A stretch of DNA of 51,391 nucleotides, from assembly GCA_964465145.1 (NCBI GenBank), contig CAYXJR010000025.1:1-51391 (forward strand), given 5' to 3'. Positions 34,147 to 43,975 of this stretch are shown here, one piece after another. Numbering within the stretch: position 1 is the stretch's first letter; the number at the start of each line of letters is the position of its first letter. The position numbers were made by a program, and so were the translations under genes. This DNA comes from JAUVKA01 sp964465145 (lineage in GTDB: Bacteria; Bacteroidota; Bacteroidia; Bacteroidales; UBA12481). The notes below the pieces were generated by a model that did no database searches, had not been told where the DNA came from, and saw only the letters and a program-made list of their open reading frames with translations.

Positions 34147-37100
34147 ATGATCCTCTTTTTTCAAGGAAACGCCAAGATCTTCGCAGCAGAAGCAAGTCAA
34201 GTCCCCTCAAATGCAGATATTGATAAATTGTGCTGGCTTTTCGGAAATACCCATGTTATCAATCAAAAAGAAATTAATGGATGGTTTAAGGGGCCAAGGA
34301 AAGAAATGATAACCCCCTGGTCTACCAACGCAGTGGAAATTACTATAAACATGGGAATCAACATCTTGACCCGGATCGAAGAATTTATTCCTGTCCCAGA
34401 TTCCTCGGCTTCTTTTGATCCAATGCTGGAGAACCTTTTCAATAACCCCGGTCAGGATTTGTTCACGATTATCAGGAAGCCTGAGCCAATAATGCAGATA
34501 CAAAATATTCAGGAATACAACAAGAAGGAAGGCCTAGCCTTGAGCGATGACGAGATTCTATACCTTGAAGAAGTGGCGGGTAAGATCCATCGGCCGCTTA
34601 CTGATAGCGAAGTTTTCGGTTTCTCGCAAGTCAATTCAGAGCATTGCAGGCATAAAATTTTTAACGGTTCATTTATCATCGATGGACAGGAAATGCAAGA
34701 TTCACTGTTTGATCTGATCAAAAAGACATCTATAATAAACCCTGAAAGTATTGTATCGGCATATAAGGATAACGTGGCCTTTGTCCTTGGACCCATAATT
34801 GAACAATTTGCTCCGGTAAGTCAGGATAAGCCGGATTATTTCGTGACTAAAAACATTAATACTGTCTTGTCCTTGAAGGCCGAGACTCATAATTTCCCAA
34901 CAACTGTAGAGCCCTTCAATGGAGCGGCAACGGGAGCGGGCGGTGAGATTCGTGACCGTTTAGCAGGAGGAAAAGCCAGCATACCCTTAATTGGAACTGC
35001 GGTTTATATGACTTCCTACCCACGATTGGATCCGGGCAGATCTTGGGAAAGTAGAAATGATGAGAGAGATTGGCTTTATCAGAGCCCGGAAGATATTCTA
35101 ATAAAAGCTTCAAATGGAGCCAGCGATTTTGGAAATAAATTTGGTCAGCCATTACTTTGCGGAAGCTTGCTGACATTTGAGCATGAAGAGGATGACACAT
35201 GCTATGGCTACGACAAAGTTATCATGTTAGCCGGTGGGGTTGGGTTTGCAAAAAGCCAGGATAGTTTAAAGGATAAACCTGAAACTGGTGATGCAATAGT
35301 GGTTCTCGGAGGCGATAATTATCGTATTGGAATGGGAGGAGGAGCTGTATCATCGGTGGCTACAGGTGAGTATGGCAATAGAATAGAGCTGAATGCCGTT
35401 CAACGATCCAACCCGGAAATGCAAAAGAGAGTGTACAATGCTATTCGGGCAATGGCTGAGGCAGATACAAATCCGATTGTATCAATTCACGACCATGGAG
35501 CTGGCGGTCACCTAAATAGCTTATCTGAGCTTGTGGAGGACACTGGAGGTACTATTGAATTGAGTAAACTGCCAATTGGTGATCCAACACTTTCGGCAAA
35601 AGAAATTATTGGCAATGAATCCCAGGAAAGGATGGGATTAATCATCAAGGAAAAGGATCTGGAAACACTTTTTCGTGTGGCATTACGTGAAAGAGCCCCT
35701 ATGTATGATGTGGGCAGAACAACCGGCGATTATCGTTTCGTATTTGCCAATTCACCAGGCCAACAGAACCCAATTGATCTTGATCTTGCGTATTTGTTTG
35801 GTAAACCGCCGAAAACCATACTCACCGATTCAAGCCATCAAAGGAAATTTAAGCCTTTACAATACTCGATTAACAGATTTGAACAATACCTCACTGATGT
35901 TTTGCAAATCGAAGCTGTTGCATGTAAGGACTGGTTGACAAATAAGGTTGATCGTTCCGTAACCGGAAAAGGAGTTGTGCAGCAAACAGCAGGAGAAATT
36001 CAACTACCTGTTAATGATCTGGCTGTAGTCTCTATTGATTATCGAGGAGAGAAGGGTATAGCTACATCTATCGGCCATGCTGCAGTTTCTGCATTAGCTG
36101 ACCCGGCGGCGGGCTCTCGCCTGGCAATCGCTGAAGCATTGACGAATATGGTTTGGGCTCCTTTGCACAAAAGGATCAAAGCCGTTTCCCTATCAGCAAA
36201 TTGGATGTGGCCGGCAAAAAATCCAGGAGAAAATGCACGCCTTTATAGCGCTGTCAAGGCAGTCAGCGATTTTGCTTGCGAGCTAGGTGTTAATGTACCA
36301 ACAGGCAAAGATTCAATGTCAATGACCCAGAAATATCCTGATGGTAAGCTTGTATATGCCCCAGGGACTGTTATTATTTCCACTGTGGGAGAAGTAAATG
36401 ATGTTAAAAGAGTAGTCCCCCAGGTGCTGGTAAATGACATAGATACCAGCTTATATTATATTGATTTTAGTCAGGATGATTTTGAACTGGGGGGCAGTAG
36501 TTTTGCTCAGATCCTTGGTGCGGTAGGGCCTGAGACTCCAAAAATGCAATCGGCATCCTATTTCCGTATGGTATTTGATAACATTCAGGAATTAATTGAA
36601 AAAAATCTGATATTGAGCGGCCATGATGTTTCTGCAGGTGGTACCATTACCACCCTGCTTGAAATGTGTTTTCCTAACACAAAGGGTGGTCTGGATATCA
36701 ATATTAATGCTTTTCCAGATCATGATCCTATCAGGCTGTTCTTTACCGAACAACCGGCTGTGGTTGTCCAGGTCAAAAATATCCTGGCATTTGAAGACTT
36801 GCTTGATGCCCGAAAAATTAATTACTTCAAAATTGGCCATCCTATCACTGAACGCAAGATCAGGATAAAAGGAAAGGGATTGTCAAGCGTGCTGCAAATT
36901 GACATAATGCGGGATATATGGTTTAGGACAAGCTATTTACTCGACCGAAGGCAATCGGGAATCATTATGGCAAAGGAGAGGTTCGATAACTATAAAAACC
37001 AAGCCATTAAATTTAAGTTCCCGGCAAATTTTTCAGGAATTTTTAAGGCGATGGGAACTGATCCGGACCGCCAGGTGCGAAGTGGAATTAAAGCTGCCAT

Positions 37101-37845
37101 AATTAGAGAGAAAGGAGTGAACGGTGACAGGGAAATGGCCTATGCCATGCATCTTGCCGGGTTTGATGTGAAAGATGTGCATATGACCGATCTTATTGCA
37201 GGAAGGGAAACTCTTGAGGAGTTGAATTTCATTGTTTTTGTCGGGGGATTTTCGAATTCGGATGTATTGGGTTCGGCCAAAGGTTGGGCCGGTGCATTCC
37301 TTTATAACCAAAAGGCGAAAGATGCCTTGGAGGCTTTTTATGCACGCAAAGATACACTCAGCCTGGGAGTGTGCAATGGCTGCCAGCTGATGATGGAATT
37401 GAAACTTATCCATCCTGATCATCTTGAACACCCACGAATGTTGCATAATGCCTCAGGAAAGTTTGAATCGGCCTTCCTGGGAATGGATATTTTAGAAAAT
37501 AGTTCAGTAATGTTGGGCTCATTGTCTGGCAGTAGCCTGGGTATATGGGTTGCACACGGAGAGGGGAAATATGATTTCCCCTCTGGCTCAAATAAGTACA
37601 ATGTAGTGGGACGATATAGTTACCAGGCTTATCCAGGAAATCCTAATGGATCGCCTGAGGGCATTAGTGGAATATGCTCGGATGATGGCCGTCACCTAGC
37701 AATGATGCCTCACCTGGAGAGGGCCTTTTTGCCATGGCAATGGGCTCATTATCCTATTGACAGGCCGAACGACCAGGTCAGCCCCTGGCTTCAAGCCTTT
37801 GTAAATGCTCGTGAATGGGTCAAAATCAAAACTGACCGGAGTTAA
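34147..37845 (+). CDS. purL: Phosphoribosylformylglycinamidine synthase (single-chain)
   Basis: The large FGAM synthase uses glutamine and ATP to convert FGAR to FGAM in purine synthesis. The N-terminal substrate-handling region, two synthetase halves, and a C-terminal glutaminase are all present. Visible motifs are FSQVNSEHCRHKIF near residue 160, AETHNFPTTVEPFNGAATGA near 243, HDHGAGGHLNSLSE near 455, and the glutaminase nucleophile in LGVCNGCQLMMEL near 1075. The catalytic His/Glu region MMPHLERAFLPWQW is near 1190. At 1232 residues it is the long form of Proteobacteria and Bacteroidota. It converges with the purF-like gene. Confidence 0.97.
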   Translation: MILFFQGNAKIFAAEASQVPSNADIDKLCWLFGNTHVINQKEINGWFKGPRKEMITPWSTNAVEITINMGINILTRIEEFIPVPDSSASFDPMLENLFNNPGQDLFTIIRKPEPIMQIQNIQEYNKKEGLALSDDEILYLEEVAGKIHRPLTDSEVFGFSQVNSEHCRHKIFNGSFIIDGQEMQDSLFDLIKKTSIINPESIVSAYKDNVAFVLGPIIEQFAPVSQDKPDYFVTKNINTVLSLKAETHNFPTTVEPFNGAATGAGGEIRDRLAGGKASIPLIGTAVYMTSYPRLDPGRSWESRNDERDWLYQSPEDILIKASNGASDFGNKFGQPLLCGSLLTFEHEEDDTCYGYDKVIMLAGGVGFAKSQDSLKDKPETGDAIVVLGGDNYRIGMGGGAVSSVATGEYGNRIELNAVQRSNPEMQKRVYNAIRAMAEADTNPIVSIHDHGAGGHLNSLSELVEDTGGTIELSKLPIGDPTLSAKEIIGNESQERMGLIIKEKDLETLFRVALRERAPMYDVGRTTGDYRFVFANSPGQQNPIDLDLAYLFGKPPKTILTDSSHQRKFKPLQYSINRFEQYLTDVLQIEAVACKDWLTNKVDRSVTGKGVVQQTAGEIQLPVNDLAVVSIDYRGEKGIATSIGHAAVSALADPAAGSRLAIAEALTNMVWAPLHKRIKAVSLSANWMWPAKNPGENARLYSAVKAVSDFACELGVNVPTGKDSMSMTQKYPDGKLVYAPGTVIISTVGEVNDVKRVVPQVLVNDIDTSLYYIDFSQDDFELGGSSFAQILGAVGPETPKMQSASYFRMVFDNIQELIEKNLILSGHDVSAGGTITTLLEMCFPNTKGGLDININAFPDHDPIRLFFTEQPAVVVQVKNILAFEDLLDARKINYFKIGHPITERKIRIKGKGLSSVLQIDIMRDIWFRTSYLLDRRQSGIIMAKERFDNYKNQAIKFKFPANFSGIFKAMGTDPDRQVRSGIKAAIIREKGVNGDREMAYAMHLAGFDVKDVHMTDLIAGRETLEELNFIVFVGGFSNSDVLGSAKGWAGAFLYNQKAKDALEAFYARKDTLSLGVCNGCQLMMELKLIHPDHLEHPRMLHNASGKFESAFLGMDILENSSVMLGSLSGSSLGIWVAHGEGKYDFPSGSNKYNVVGRYSYQAYPGNPNGSPEGISGICSDDGRHLAMMPHLERAFLPWQWAHYPIDRPNDQVSPWLQAFVNAREWVKIKTDRS

Positions 37846-37863
37846 TTTTAACACAACAAATTT

Positions 37864-39267
37864 TTAAAAGTAGCTGCTCCCATCCCAACAATGAGTGCAC
37901 ATTTTTTCTTTAGGTAATCCAATCGCTTCAACCAAATCCGGTAATTCCTGGTACATGAGCGAATCCAGTCCCAGGTTCTGAGCTATTTGGTGAACCATTG
38001 CATGATATCTGTCTGATTTTGGATTTGCAAAATCTTCCAGATTTTGCTCCTGTCCTTCCAATTGGGTAATTGCCTTGCGGGTTGCAAGTTCAAGAGTTGA
38101 ACGCGATTGGGAGAAATTCAGAAACAAACATGGAAAAGTTAATGGAGGGCAAGCAATACGCATATGCACTTCCCTAGCACCGCAAGCATGAAGATCTTTG
38201 GTGTTGTCTTTCAATTGGGTGCCCCGTACAATTGAATCATCCAGGAAAACCATGGATTTGCCCTTGACCAGACCAGGGTTAGGAATTAGCTTCATCTTGG
38301 CAACAAGATCACGCATTTGCTGATCCTGAGGCATGAAGCTTCTTGGCCAGGTTGGGGTGTATTTGGTATAAGCCCTTTTGTAGGGGATTTTTCGCTCATT
38401 GCTATATCCTATTGCATGTCCCACACCTGAATCCGGTATGCCACCAACGAAATCGACTTCCACATGGTCTCTCTTGCCCAATGTGGCTCCACACCTATAC
38501 CTGCTTTCATCCACATTGATGTTTTCGTAGTAGGATGGCGGATAACCATAGTAAACCCACAGGAATGAACAAATTTGCATCTGCTGATTGGGGTTTCTTA
38601 TACATTTCATCTCATTGGCTGTCAGCTCAATGATTTCCCCTGGCCCAAGGTAATGCTCTATTTCATAATTCAGATTCGGGAAAGCACAACTTTCAGATGC
38701 TGCCGCATATCCATCTGCATTCTTGCCAATAATAACGGGTGTCCTCCCCAATTTATCCCTGGCTGCTATCAGCTGGTCTGGTGTTAGGATCAGTAAAGAA
38801 CATGATCCCTTGATCCGGGAAAACATGTTTTCGATTCCGGCAACAAAATCATTCTCTTCACAGATCAGCTTCACAATTAGTTCGGTTGGATTGGTAAATC
38901 CTTGAGTTGTTTCAACAAACTGCATCCCTTTGTTAAGAAAATGCTGTGTAAGCTCCCCGGAATTGTTGATCTTACTCACTGTAACAATGGTGAAAAGTCC
39001 CAGATGAGAATTTACAAGAATTGGCTGACTGTCGGTGTCGCTGATGACCCCTATCCCAGAATTGCCAGAAAATTCAGAAATTTCATCTTCGAACTTAGAT
39101 CTGAAGTAAGTATTTTCCAGGCTATGAATAGACCGCTTAAAGGAACCGCTGGAGGTAAAAAATGACATACCGGCTCTTTTTGTCCCCAGATGTGAATGGT
39201 AGTCAGTTCCGTAAAAGACATCTGTAACAACATCATTTTTACTTATTGCACCGAAAAAACCGCTCAT
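37864..39267 (-). CDS. purF: PurF-like amidophosphoribosyltransferase without the N-terminal catalytic cysteine
   Basis: The PRPP-binding loop VFLDDSIVRGTQLKDN near residue 330 and VDFVGGIPDSGVGHAIGY near 270 are intact, so PRPP chemistry is possible. The four Fe-S-type cysteines have counterparts (QICSFLWVYY; RIACPPLTFPC; KMCTHCWDG). However, the glutaminase nucleophile that should be Cys2 is Ser (MSGFFGAIS), with no alternative start that would restore it. Glutamine hydrolysis is therefore unlikely. The enzyme may use free ammonia, act with a second PurF, or be regulatory. At 467 residues the length is normal. This Cys-less form is, as I recall, known in Bacteroidales. Confidence 0.85.
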   Translation of the reverse strand: MSGFFGAISKNDVVTDVFYGTDYHSHLGTKRAGMSFFTSSGSFKRSIHSLENTYFRSKFEDEISEFSGNSGIGVISDTDSQPILVNSHLGLFTIVTVSKINNSGELTQHFLNKGMQFVETTQGFTNPTELIVKLICEENDFVAGIENMFSRIKGSCSLLILTPDQLIAARDKLGRTPVIIGKNADGYAAASESCAFPNLNYEIEHYLGPGEIIELTANEMKCIRNPNQQMQICSFLWVYYGYPPSYYENINVDESRYRCGATLGKRDHVEVDFVGGIPDSGVGHAIGYSNERKIPYKRAYTKYTPTWPRSFMPQDQQMRDLVAKMKLIPNPGLVKGKSMVFLDDSIVRGTQLKDNTKDLHACGAREVHMRIACPPLTFPCLFLNFSQSRSTLELATRKAITQLEGQEQNLEDFANPKSDRYHAMVHQIAQNLGLDSLMYQELPDLVEAIGLPKEKMCTHCWDGSSYF

Positions 39268-39318
39268 AAGTTTATCTTTTTATTAATAGGTTAAGGGCTG
39301 GTAAGATAAATATTGTAA

Positions 39319-39360
39319 CAAAAAAAAGACCCGAAAGCCTGAAGAACTTACAAGTCTTTA
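39319..39360 (-). terminator. Possible terminator downstream of purF-like gene region
   Basis: On the minus strand AAAGAC and GTCTTT bracket a loop with weak inner pairing, and a run of eight T follows. It lies between purF (start 39267) and the amylase stop at 39389, so it would end amylase transcripts. The stem is only 6 bp. Confidence 0.4.
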
Positions 39361-39388
39361 TACACTTAAATGAAATATTAATAATTCT

Positions 39389-40978
39389 CTAATAAGTTGG
39401 CTCCAATTTATGAGTCAGAATAAAAATCCCATAAGGCTGAAGACTTATTACTTTATCACTAACCTTGAAAACATTGAAATTGCTGAAGGCCAGTTCAAAG
39501 CCATTAAGGCCGGATGGGGTTGGAATGTGTTCCATTTCAGAACTTAAATTAATGATGACAATAGCCTCCTGCTCGTCAGTATACCGGTAAAAGCCCACAA
39601 CCTTGGGATTACTTGTATCAAGTTTATTGAGATTCCCTTTGAACAAAGCCGGGTTTTGATTTCTGAGATTGATGAGACTCTTATAATGATTAAATAAGGA
39701 TAAACGATTATCTTTCTGGTAGAAAAGTGGCTTAACTGTGCGGGAAGATGATGCATATGGTATCTCCCAATAGGTTTGGCCGGGATCCTCACCCTCAATA
39801 TTCCAGATGAAGGGTTCCCTGATGAATTCATCAGGTTTCTCACCCAACATTCCAATCTCCTCGCCATAGTAAATGAATGGATTTCCGGGCAGAGTGAGCA
39901 TCAACGCAGCACTGATCTTTGCACGGTTTACATCCCTTTTGAATTCAGTCATAATACGTTCCATATCATGATTAGTGAGTAAGGTGGCATCCTCAAAATC
40001 TGGATTGCTTGCGGAATATTGGTCATAGGTCTTTTTAACAGTTTCCACAATTCCCAGGTCATTATTGGATTGCACACTTTTGCGGATTGTGTCCGCTAAT
40101 TCAAAATTAAAACCTGCTGAGATACCAGCCTTTAAATAGGGGCTGGTCTTTTCTGATCCTCCCCATATTTCACCAACAATAAATGCATTCGGATTAACTT
40201 TATCCATTCCTTCCCGGAATTCTTGCCACCAAACAAGGTTTTTGTCCAGTTGGTCCTCCGGATAAAAATTAGGTACAGCATCCAATCTAAATCCATCAAC
40301 TCCTATCTCACCCAGCCAGAATTGTCCTATTTTGATTATCTCTTCCCTTACTCTGGGATTATCATAATTAAGATCCGGCATTTCCCACCAGAAAAACCCA
40401 TAATATCTCTCCCCATCCTGCTTTTCACCTTTCGCATTTCTTACCTGGTGCCATTTATATGGCTCATTTTCAAAATCTGCTGATTTATCCGACCATACAT
40501 AATAATCCCTGTATTTTTTATTTCCTTGAATAGCCTTTTCAAACCAGGGATGTCTATTGGATGTGTGGTTTGCTACCAGGTCAAGGATTACCAAAATATC
40601 AAGCTCATGGGCTTTCTTAACTAATTCCTTATAATCTTTCAAGGTCCCGTAGTCCTTATGGATCTCGTAGTAATCTTCAACATCATACTTGTGGTAAGTT
40701 GGTGAAGGATGGACGGGAAGTAGCCACAAACCACCTATTCCCAGATCTTTAAGATAATCCAGTTTGCTTATAAGGCCCTGGATGTCACCGATTCCGTCAT
40801 TATTGCTATCATAAAAAGATTGTACAAATACAGAGTAAAAAACCCTGGTATCCTTATTGGCCTTAGATATTAACGGGGTAGGTAGCCTTGTCCCAGGATC
40901 CTGGGCCGATGCCTGCGGCAACAGAGTTGAAGGGAGAAACAAAAATGATAAAACAATAAACGCAATAATTTTATTCAT
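39389..40978 (-). CDS. Secreted alpha-amylase family glycoside hydrolase (GH13), first
   Basis: A signal peptide (ending ASAQ) precedes a GH13 enzyme of 529 residues. Family regions are in order: DLVANHTSNRHPWF (region I, near residue 135), DGFRLDAVPNF (nucleophile Asp, near 220), FIVGEIWGG (acid/base Glu, near 255), and LLTNHDMERI (near 310). VFYSVFVQSFYDSNNDGIGD is the typical opening and suggests action on alpha-glucan oligosaccharides in the periplasm. The C-terminal ~90 residues form the usual beta domain. A second GH13 gene lies 48 bp upstream on the same strand, so they are probably co-transcribed. Confidence 0.92.
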   Translation of the reverse strand: MNKIIAFIVLSFLFLPSTLLPQASAQDPGTRLPTPLISKANKDTRVFYSVFVQSFYDSNNDGIGDIQGLISKLDYLKDLGIGGLWLLPVHPSPTYHKYDVEDYYEIHKDYGTLKDYKELVKKAHELDILVILDLVANHTSNRHPWFEKAIQGNKKYRDYYVWSDKSADFENEPYKWHQVRNAKGEKQDGERYYGFFWWEMPDLNYDNPRVREEIIKIGQFWLGEIGVDGFRLDAVPNFYPEDQLDKNLVWWQEFREGMDKVNPNAFIVGEIWGGSEKTSPYLKAGISAGFNFELADTIRKSVQSNNDLGIVETVKKTYDQYSASNPDFEDATLLTNHDMERIMTEFKRDVNRAKISAALMLTLPGNPFIYYGEEIGMLGEKPDEFIREPFIWNIEGEDPGQTYWEIPYASSSRTVKPLFYQKDNRLSLFNHYKSLINLRNQNPALFKGNLNKLDTSNPKVVGFYRYTDEQEAIVIINLSSEMEHIPTPSGLNGFELAFSNFNVFKVSDKVISLQPYGIFILTHKLEPTY

Positions 40979-41026
40979 AGGATTTGATTATTTCGATCCG
41001 ACAAAATACAATTTTTTTTTGGCTGT

Positions 41027-42388
41027 TTACCTGTAGTAGATTTTATATCCCCAGGCCTCGAAGTTGAATTCCGGTTTGTCAAGACTAGTGGTTTCTCCAG
41101 AAAAGGCGTCGGTGAATACTTCAGGTTCAGGAAAGCTGGAAATACTGAACTCAATTGGTTGAGGACTGAGATTAAGAATGAAAAGCACCTCATTCTCACC
41201 CTTTTTCCGTATAAAAGATAAAACCTGATCAGGTTTATCAGATGTAATCTTTACCAATTCACCGCCAAATCCAGGATTCCACAAAGCTGGATTATCTTGT
41301 TTAAGAGTATTTAATCGAGTATACACCGCATTAAAAGGATGATCTTTCCATTGGATTTCATCCTTTTCAAAAAACAATAATCGGTGATCTAAACCTGCCT
41401 CCTGGCCTGAATAGATTAATGGCATCCCTGGTAATCCATAAGTCACTACAGCCATTACTTCCGCAGCGTCCCCCATTCTTTCCCGAACGGTACCATTCCA
41501 GCAGTTTTCATCATGATTAGAAGTAAAATACAGGCGAATGTCATTAGTGTTGTAATCTTTGGCAGCTGATTCAAGATATTTATTAATATCCGCCACAGTC
41601 TTTTTTTGCTGAGGTACTTCATTCATAATATGATGGAATTCCCACGCATATGTGATGTCGAATGCTTTTTCATGAAGCTCTCGTTTCTCGGCCTCAGCCA
41701 GCATTAAAACCTCCGGATGATCCTTTAGAAGGGCAGGTCTGAGTTGTTCCCAGAAATCCACGGGAACTTGATGGGCTACGTCAAATCTAAACCCATCCAA
41801 TCCTGTTTCGTTTAGCCAGAATTCAAGGGTTTCAGTCATGTAATCCCTGAGGCCTTGTTGGTCGTAATCAAATTGAACAACATCTGTCCAGTCGAATGGG
41901 CTATACATATTTCCCAGACTGTCTTTAGCGTACCAATCGGGATGTTGTATGATCAATGGATTGTCCCATGAAGAGTGGTTGGGAACCCAATCAATAATCA
42001 TATACATACCCAAATCGTGAGTCATTTTAACAATGGTCTTAAAATCTTCCATAGTTCCGAACTCGGGATTGATCTTCCTGTAATCCATAACGCTATAATA
42101 TGATCCTAGCGACCCTTTACGGTTGATTTCACCTATTGGATGTACTGGCATGAGCCACAAAATATCCACACCTAATTCTTTCAACCTTGGGAGATGCGAT
42201 GAGAAGGAATTAAACGTGCCTTCAGGGGTATATTGCCGGATATTGACCTCATACATGGTAGCATTTTTAATCCATTCAGGGTGCACCACTTCTGTGGAAA
42301 TATCTGGTACTGTAGTATCGGTTTTTTTCTGACAACTCGTAAAAACTATGATCAGAAAGGGGAGAATAATCAAATACTTGTTCTTCAT
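41027..42388 (-). CDS. Alpha-amylase family lipoprotein (GH13), second
   Basis: A lipoprotein signal with lipobox IVFTSC (Cys near residue 19) precedes a compact GH13 enzyme of 453 residues. The catalytic regions are IIDWVPNHSSWDNP (near 135), DGFRFDVAHQVP (nucleophile Asp, near 200), LMLAEAEKRELHEKAF (Glu, near 230), and YFTSNHDENCWNGT (near 290). It should be membrane-anchored and handle short maltodextrins, possibly passing products to or from the secreted enzyme encoded downstream. No SusC/SusD pair or regulator is in the window, so it is not a complete starch utilisation locus. Confidence 0.9.
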   Translation of the reverse strand: MKNKYLIILPFLIIVFTSCQKKTDTTVPDISTEVVHPEWIKNATMYEVNIRQYTPEGTFNSFSSHLPRLKELGVDILWLMPVHPIGEINRKGSLGSYYSVMDYRKINPEFGTMEDFKTIVKMTHDLGMYMIIDWVPNHSSWDNPLIIQHPDWYAKDSLGNMYSPFDWTDVVQFDYDQQGLRDYMTETLEFWLNETGLDGFRFDVAHQVPVDFWEQLRPALLKDHPEVLMLAEAEKRELHEKAFDITYAWEFHHIMNEVPQQKKTVADINKYLESAAKDYNTNDIRLYFTSNHDENCWNGTVRERMGDAAEVMAVVTYGLPGMPLIYSGQEAGLDHRLLFFEKDEIQWKDHPFNAVYTRLNTLKQDNPALWNPGFGGELVKITSDKPDQVLSFIRKKGENEVLFILNLSPQPIEFSISSFPEPEVFTDAFSGETTSLDKPEFNFEAWGYKIYYR

Positions 42389-42518
42389 TTTATGTTGTTT
42401 AAGGTTTTATTATGCTCATTCTTATCGGGAGGAAGCACCCTTATCTCCATTACTTACAAAATTTCCTTAAATACTTACCTCATTTCAAACGATTGAGGTA
42501 TTATCAACCTAACTAATT

Positions 42519-42526
42519 CAAATATA
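42519..42526 (-). promoter_or_regulatory. Candidate -7 box for the GH13 gene pair
   Basis: On the minus strand this reads TATATTTG, an exact TAnnTTTG match, about 130 nt before the lipoprotein amylase ATG. The rest of the 283-bp gap 42389-42671 shows no gene. Confidence 0.4.
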
Positions 42527-42671
42527 GTGTTTTTGTAATAAGATCAAAGTGGATTGTAAAGTGAATTAAACAGGTAATCTTTGAGGATTATTGACTTAAT
42601 GAGCAAGAAAAAATAGAAGAAAAGCATTGCAAAGTTGGCTCTTTTAGAAAAAAATAATTGTTTTATCTTGA

Positions 42672-43928
42672 CTAAAGTTTGCTGTCGAGAGTAAATTTTG
42701 CCTTATGGATTATTCCATCGCGCTTTACACGCATGCGTATAACTTTACCCTCAGTGCCATAAAGTATGCTGTTGATCTGGTCTAACTCCAAATTGACTGC
42801 TTGTAAAAAATTCATCATTTCAATCTGGTCTCCGATCATCAAACCAGAAAGGTCGGCAGGTGATCCCTTTACAACGTTGTAAATCTGATAAATCGGCAGA
42901 TTGTAAAAGGGCTTTTCGATTTCCAGGCCGCTTCGGTTATAATTGAATGGATAGTGAAATTTTTTGTTTGGTTTGAGAAAGCATTGCTGCCCCTGGTAAT
43001 CAAAAATCACATGAAACCTCTTTAGGACTTCATTCCCAAGGGTCCCGTTACGGTCAGTTTCGCTCATCATCCCGGCGATGGCAATTGAATCAGGAAAAGC
43101 AACAATCGGATGATTAATACTGAAAGGCCCAATTTTTACTCCTTTAATCCGACCATTTACACCAACAATGTTCCCGTTCAGACCTTGACCTAAAAGGGCA
43201 GGGAAAGTAATCTCAGGCAGCTTTATATTCTGATCCGAAAACAGGGATAACCACATCGACATACTTGCACCAGTATCCACCAATAACTTGAGCATAATGT
43301 CGGGGCCATCTTCCTGAATCATTTTAACTGCGAGATAGGGTCTTTTATTCTCAATCAATAATGGGATTCGCCTGTGCCGCCTGGTTTTCCATGCAAAATT
43401 ATAGTCATCTCTTTTGTTAAAAGAGATGAGTTTCTCCAAGTAATTAATTTCAACTACGTAATGGGTGAAGAAATCTGCTCCAATAAGGCCATTAATTTGC
43501 AGGCCAAACTGTTTGCTGAATTCAAAGCGATCTTCCGGGATTACAAAGACCTCCATTTCCTTCCCAATAATTCCACGTCCTCCAATCAAAGGACTCTCAA
43601 TTAGTAATTCATTTTTATCAGAGTACCAGGCTGTCAGCGCTTTTCCCTCTCCCAATCCCTCAAGTTGAACTTCCCTGGCAAGTTTCAGGGTAACTGTATC
43701 TACACCTGTCATTTCGGTAATAATGGTATTTGTTATACCGGAATCAAGAATAAATTTCATGATTCCGGAACCGTTGATTCTAGCTGGGAGGATAATCAGA
43801 TTCTGAGAAATTTCAAAAGGTATGTCGAAATGGGATTGCTCACTGTTTGTGAATTGCAGCTTTTCTTGGCCGAATAATGAAAAATGCCAGGAGATAAATA
43901 GAAGTGAAATTAATAGTATACGATTCAT
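42672..43928 (-). CDS. Retropepsin-like aspartyl protease with PDZ domain
   Basis: A signal peptide (ending FSLFG-QE) precedes two retropepsin-like lobes in one chain. The first has FILDSGITNTIIT near residue 60, with DSG in place of DTG. The second has LKLLVDTGASMSMWL near residue 215. The C-terminal ~80 residues are PDZ-like (VVKGSPADLSGLMIGDQIEM). This layout is common in Bacteroidota exported proteins of unknown substrate. The ATG at 43928 follows a duplicated GGACACTAAAA sequence at the edge of the mobile element, so the element has probably replaced or moved its upstream promoter region. Confidence 0.8.
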   Translation of the reverse strand: MNRILLISLLFISWHFSLFGQEKLQFTNSEQSHFDIPFEISQNLIILPARINGSGIMKFILDSGITNTIITEMTGVDTVTLKLAREVQLEGLGEGKALTAWYSDKNELLIESPLIGGRGIIGKEMEVFVIPEDRFEFSKQFGLQINGLIGADFFTHYVVEINYLEKLISFNKRDDYNFAWKTRRHRRIPLLIENKRPYLAVKMIQEDGPDIMLKLLVDTGASMSMWLSLFSDQNIKLPEITFPALLGQGLNGNIVGVNGRIKGVKIGPFSINHPIVAFPDSIAIAGMMSETDRNGTLGNEVLKRFHVIFDYQGQQCFLKPNKKFHYPFNYNRSGLEIEKPFYNLPIYQIYNVVKGSPADLSGLMIGDQIEMMNFLQAVNLELDQINSILYGTEGKVIRMRVKRDGIIHKAKFTLDSKL

Positions 43929-43931
43929 CTT

Positions 43932-43975
43932 TTTTTAGTGTCCTTTTAGTGTCCTACGGTTCGCTTAAAGCGAAC
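43932..43975. repeat. Palindrome and direct repeat at the left edge of the mobile element (att candidate)
   Basis: GTTCGCTT and AAGCGAAC (43959-43975) are perfect 8-bp arms around one A, overlapping the recombinase stop. Next to them, on the minus strand, GGACACTAAAA occurs twice in tandem, just before the protease ATG. Large serine recombinase genes usually lie beside their att site, so this is the best candidate for one boundary. The other end lies beyond the window. Confidence 0.45.

Noticed and set aside
34062..43965. A 13-bp match AGCGAACCGTAGG shared, inverted, by the RAYT 3' end (34062-34074) and the large recombinase 3' end (43953-43965).
   Set aside because: Dozens of 13-bp matches are expected by chance in a 51-kb window on both strands, and the flanks do not match.
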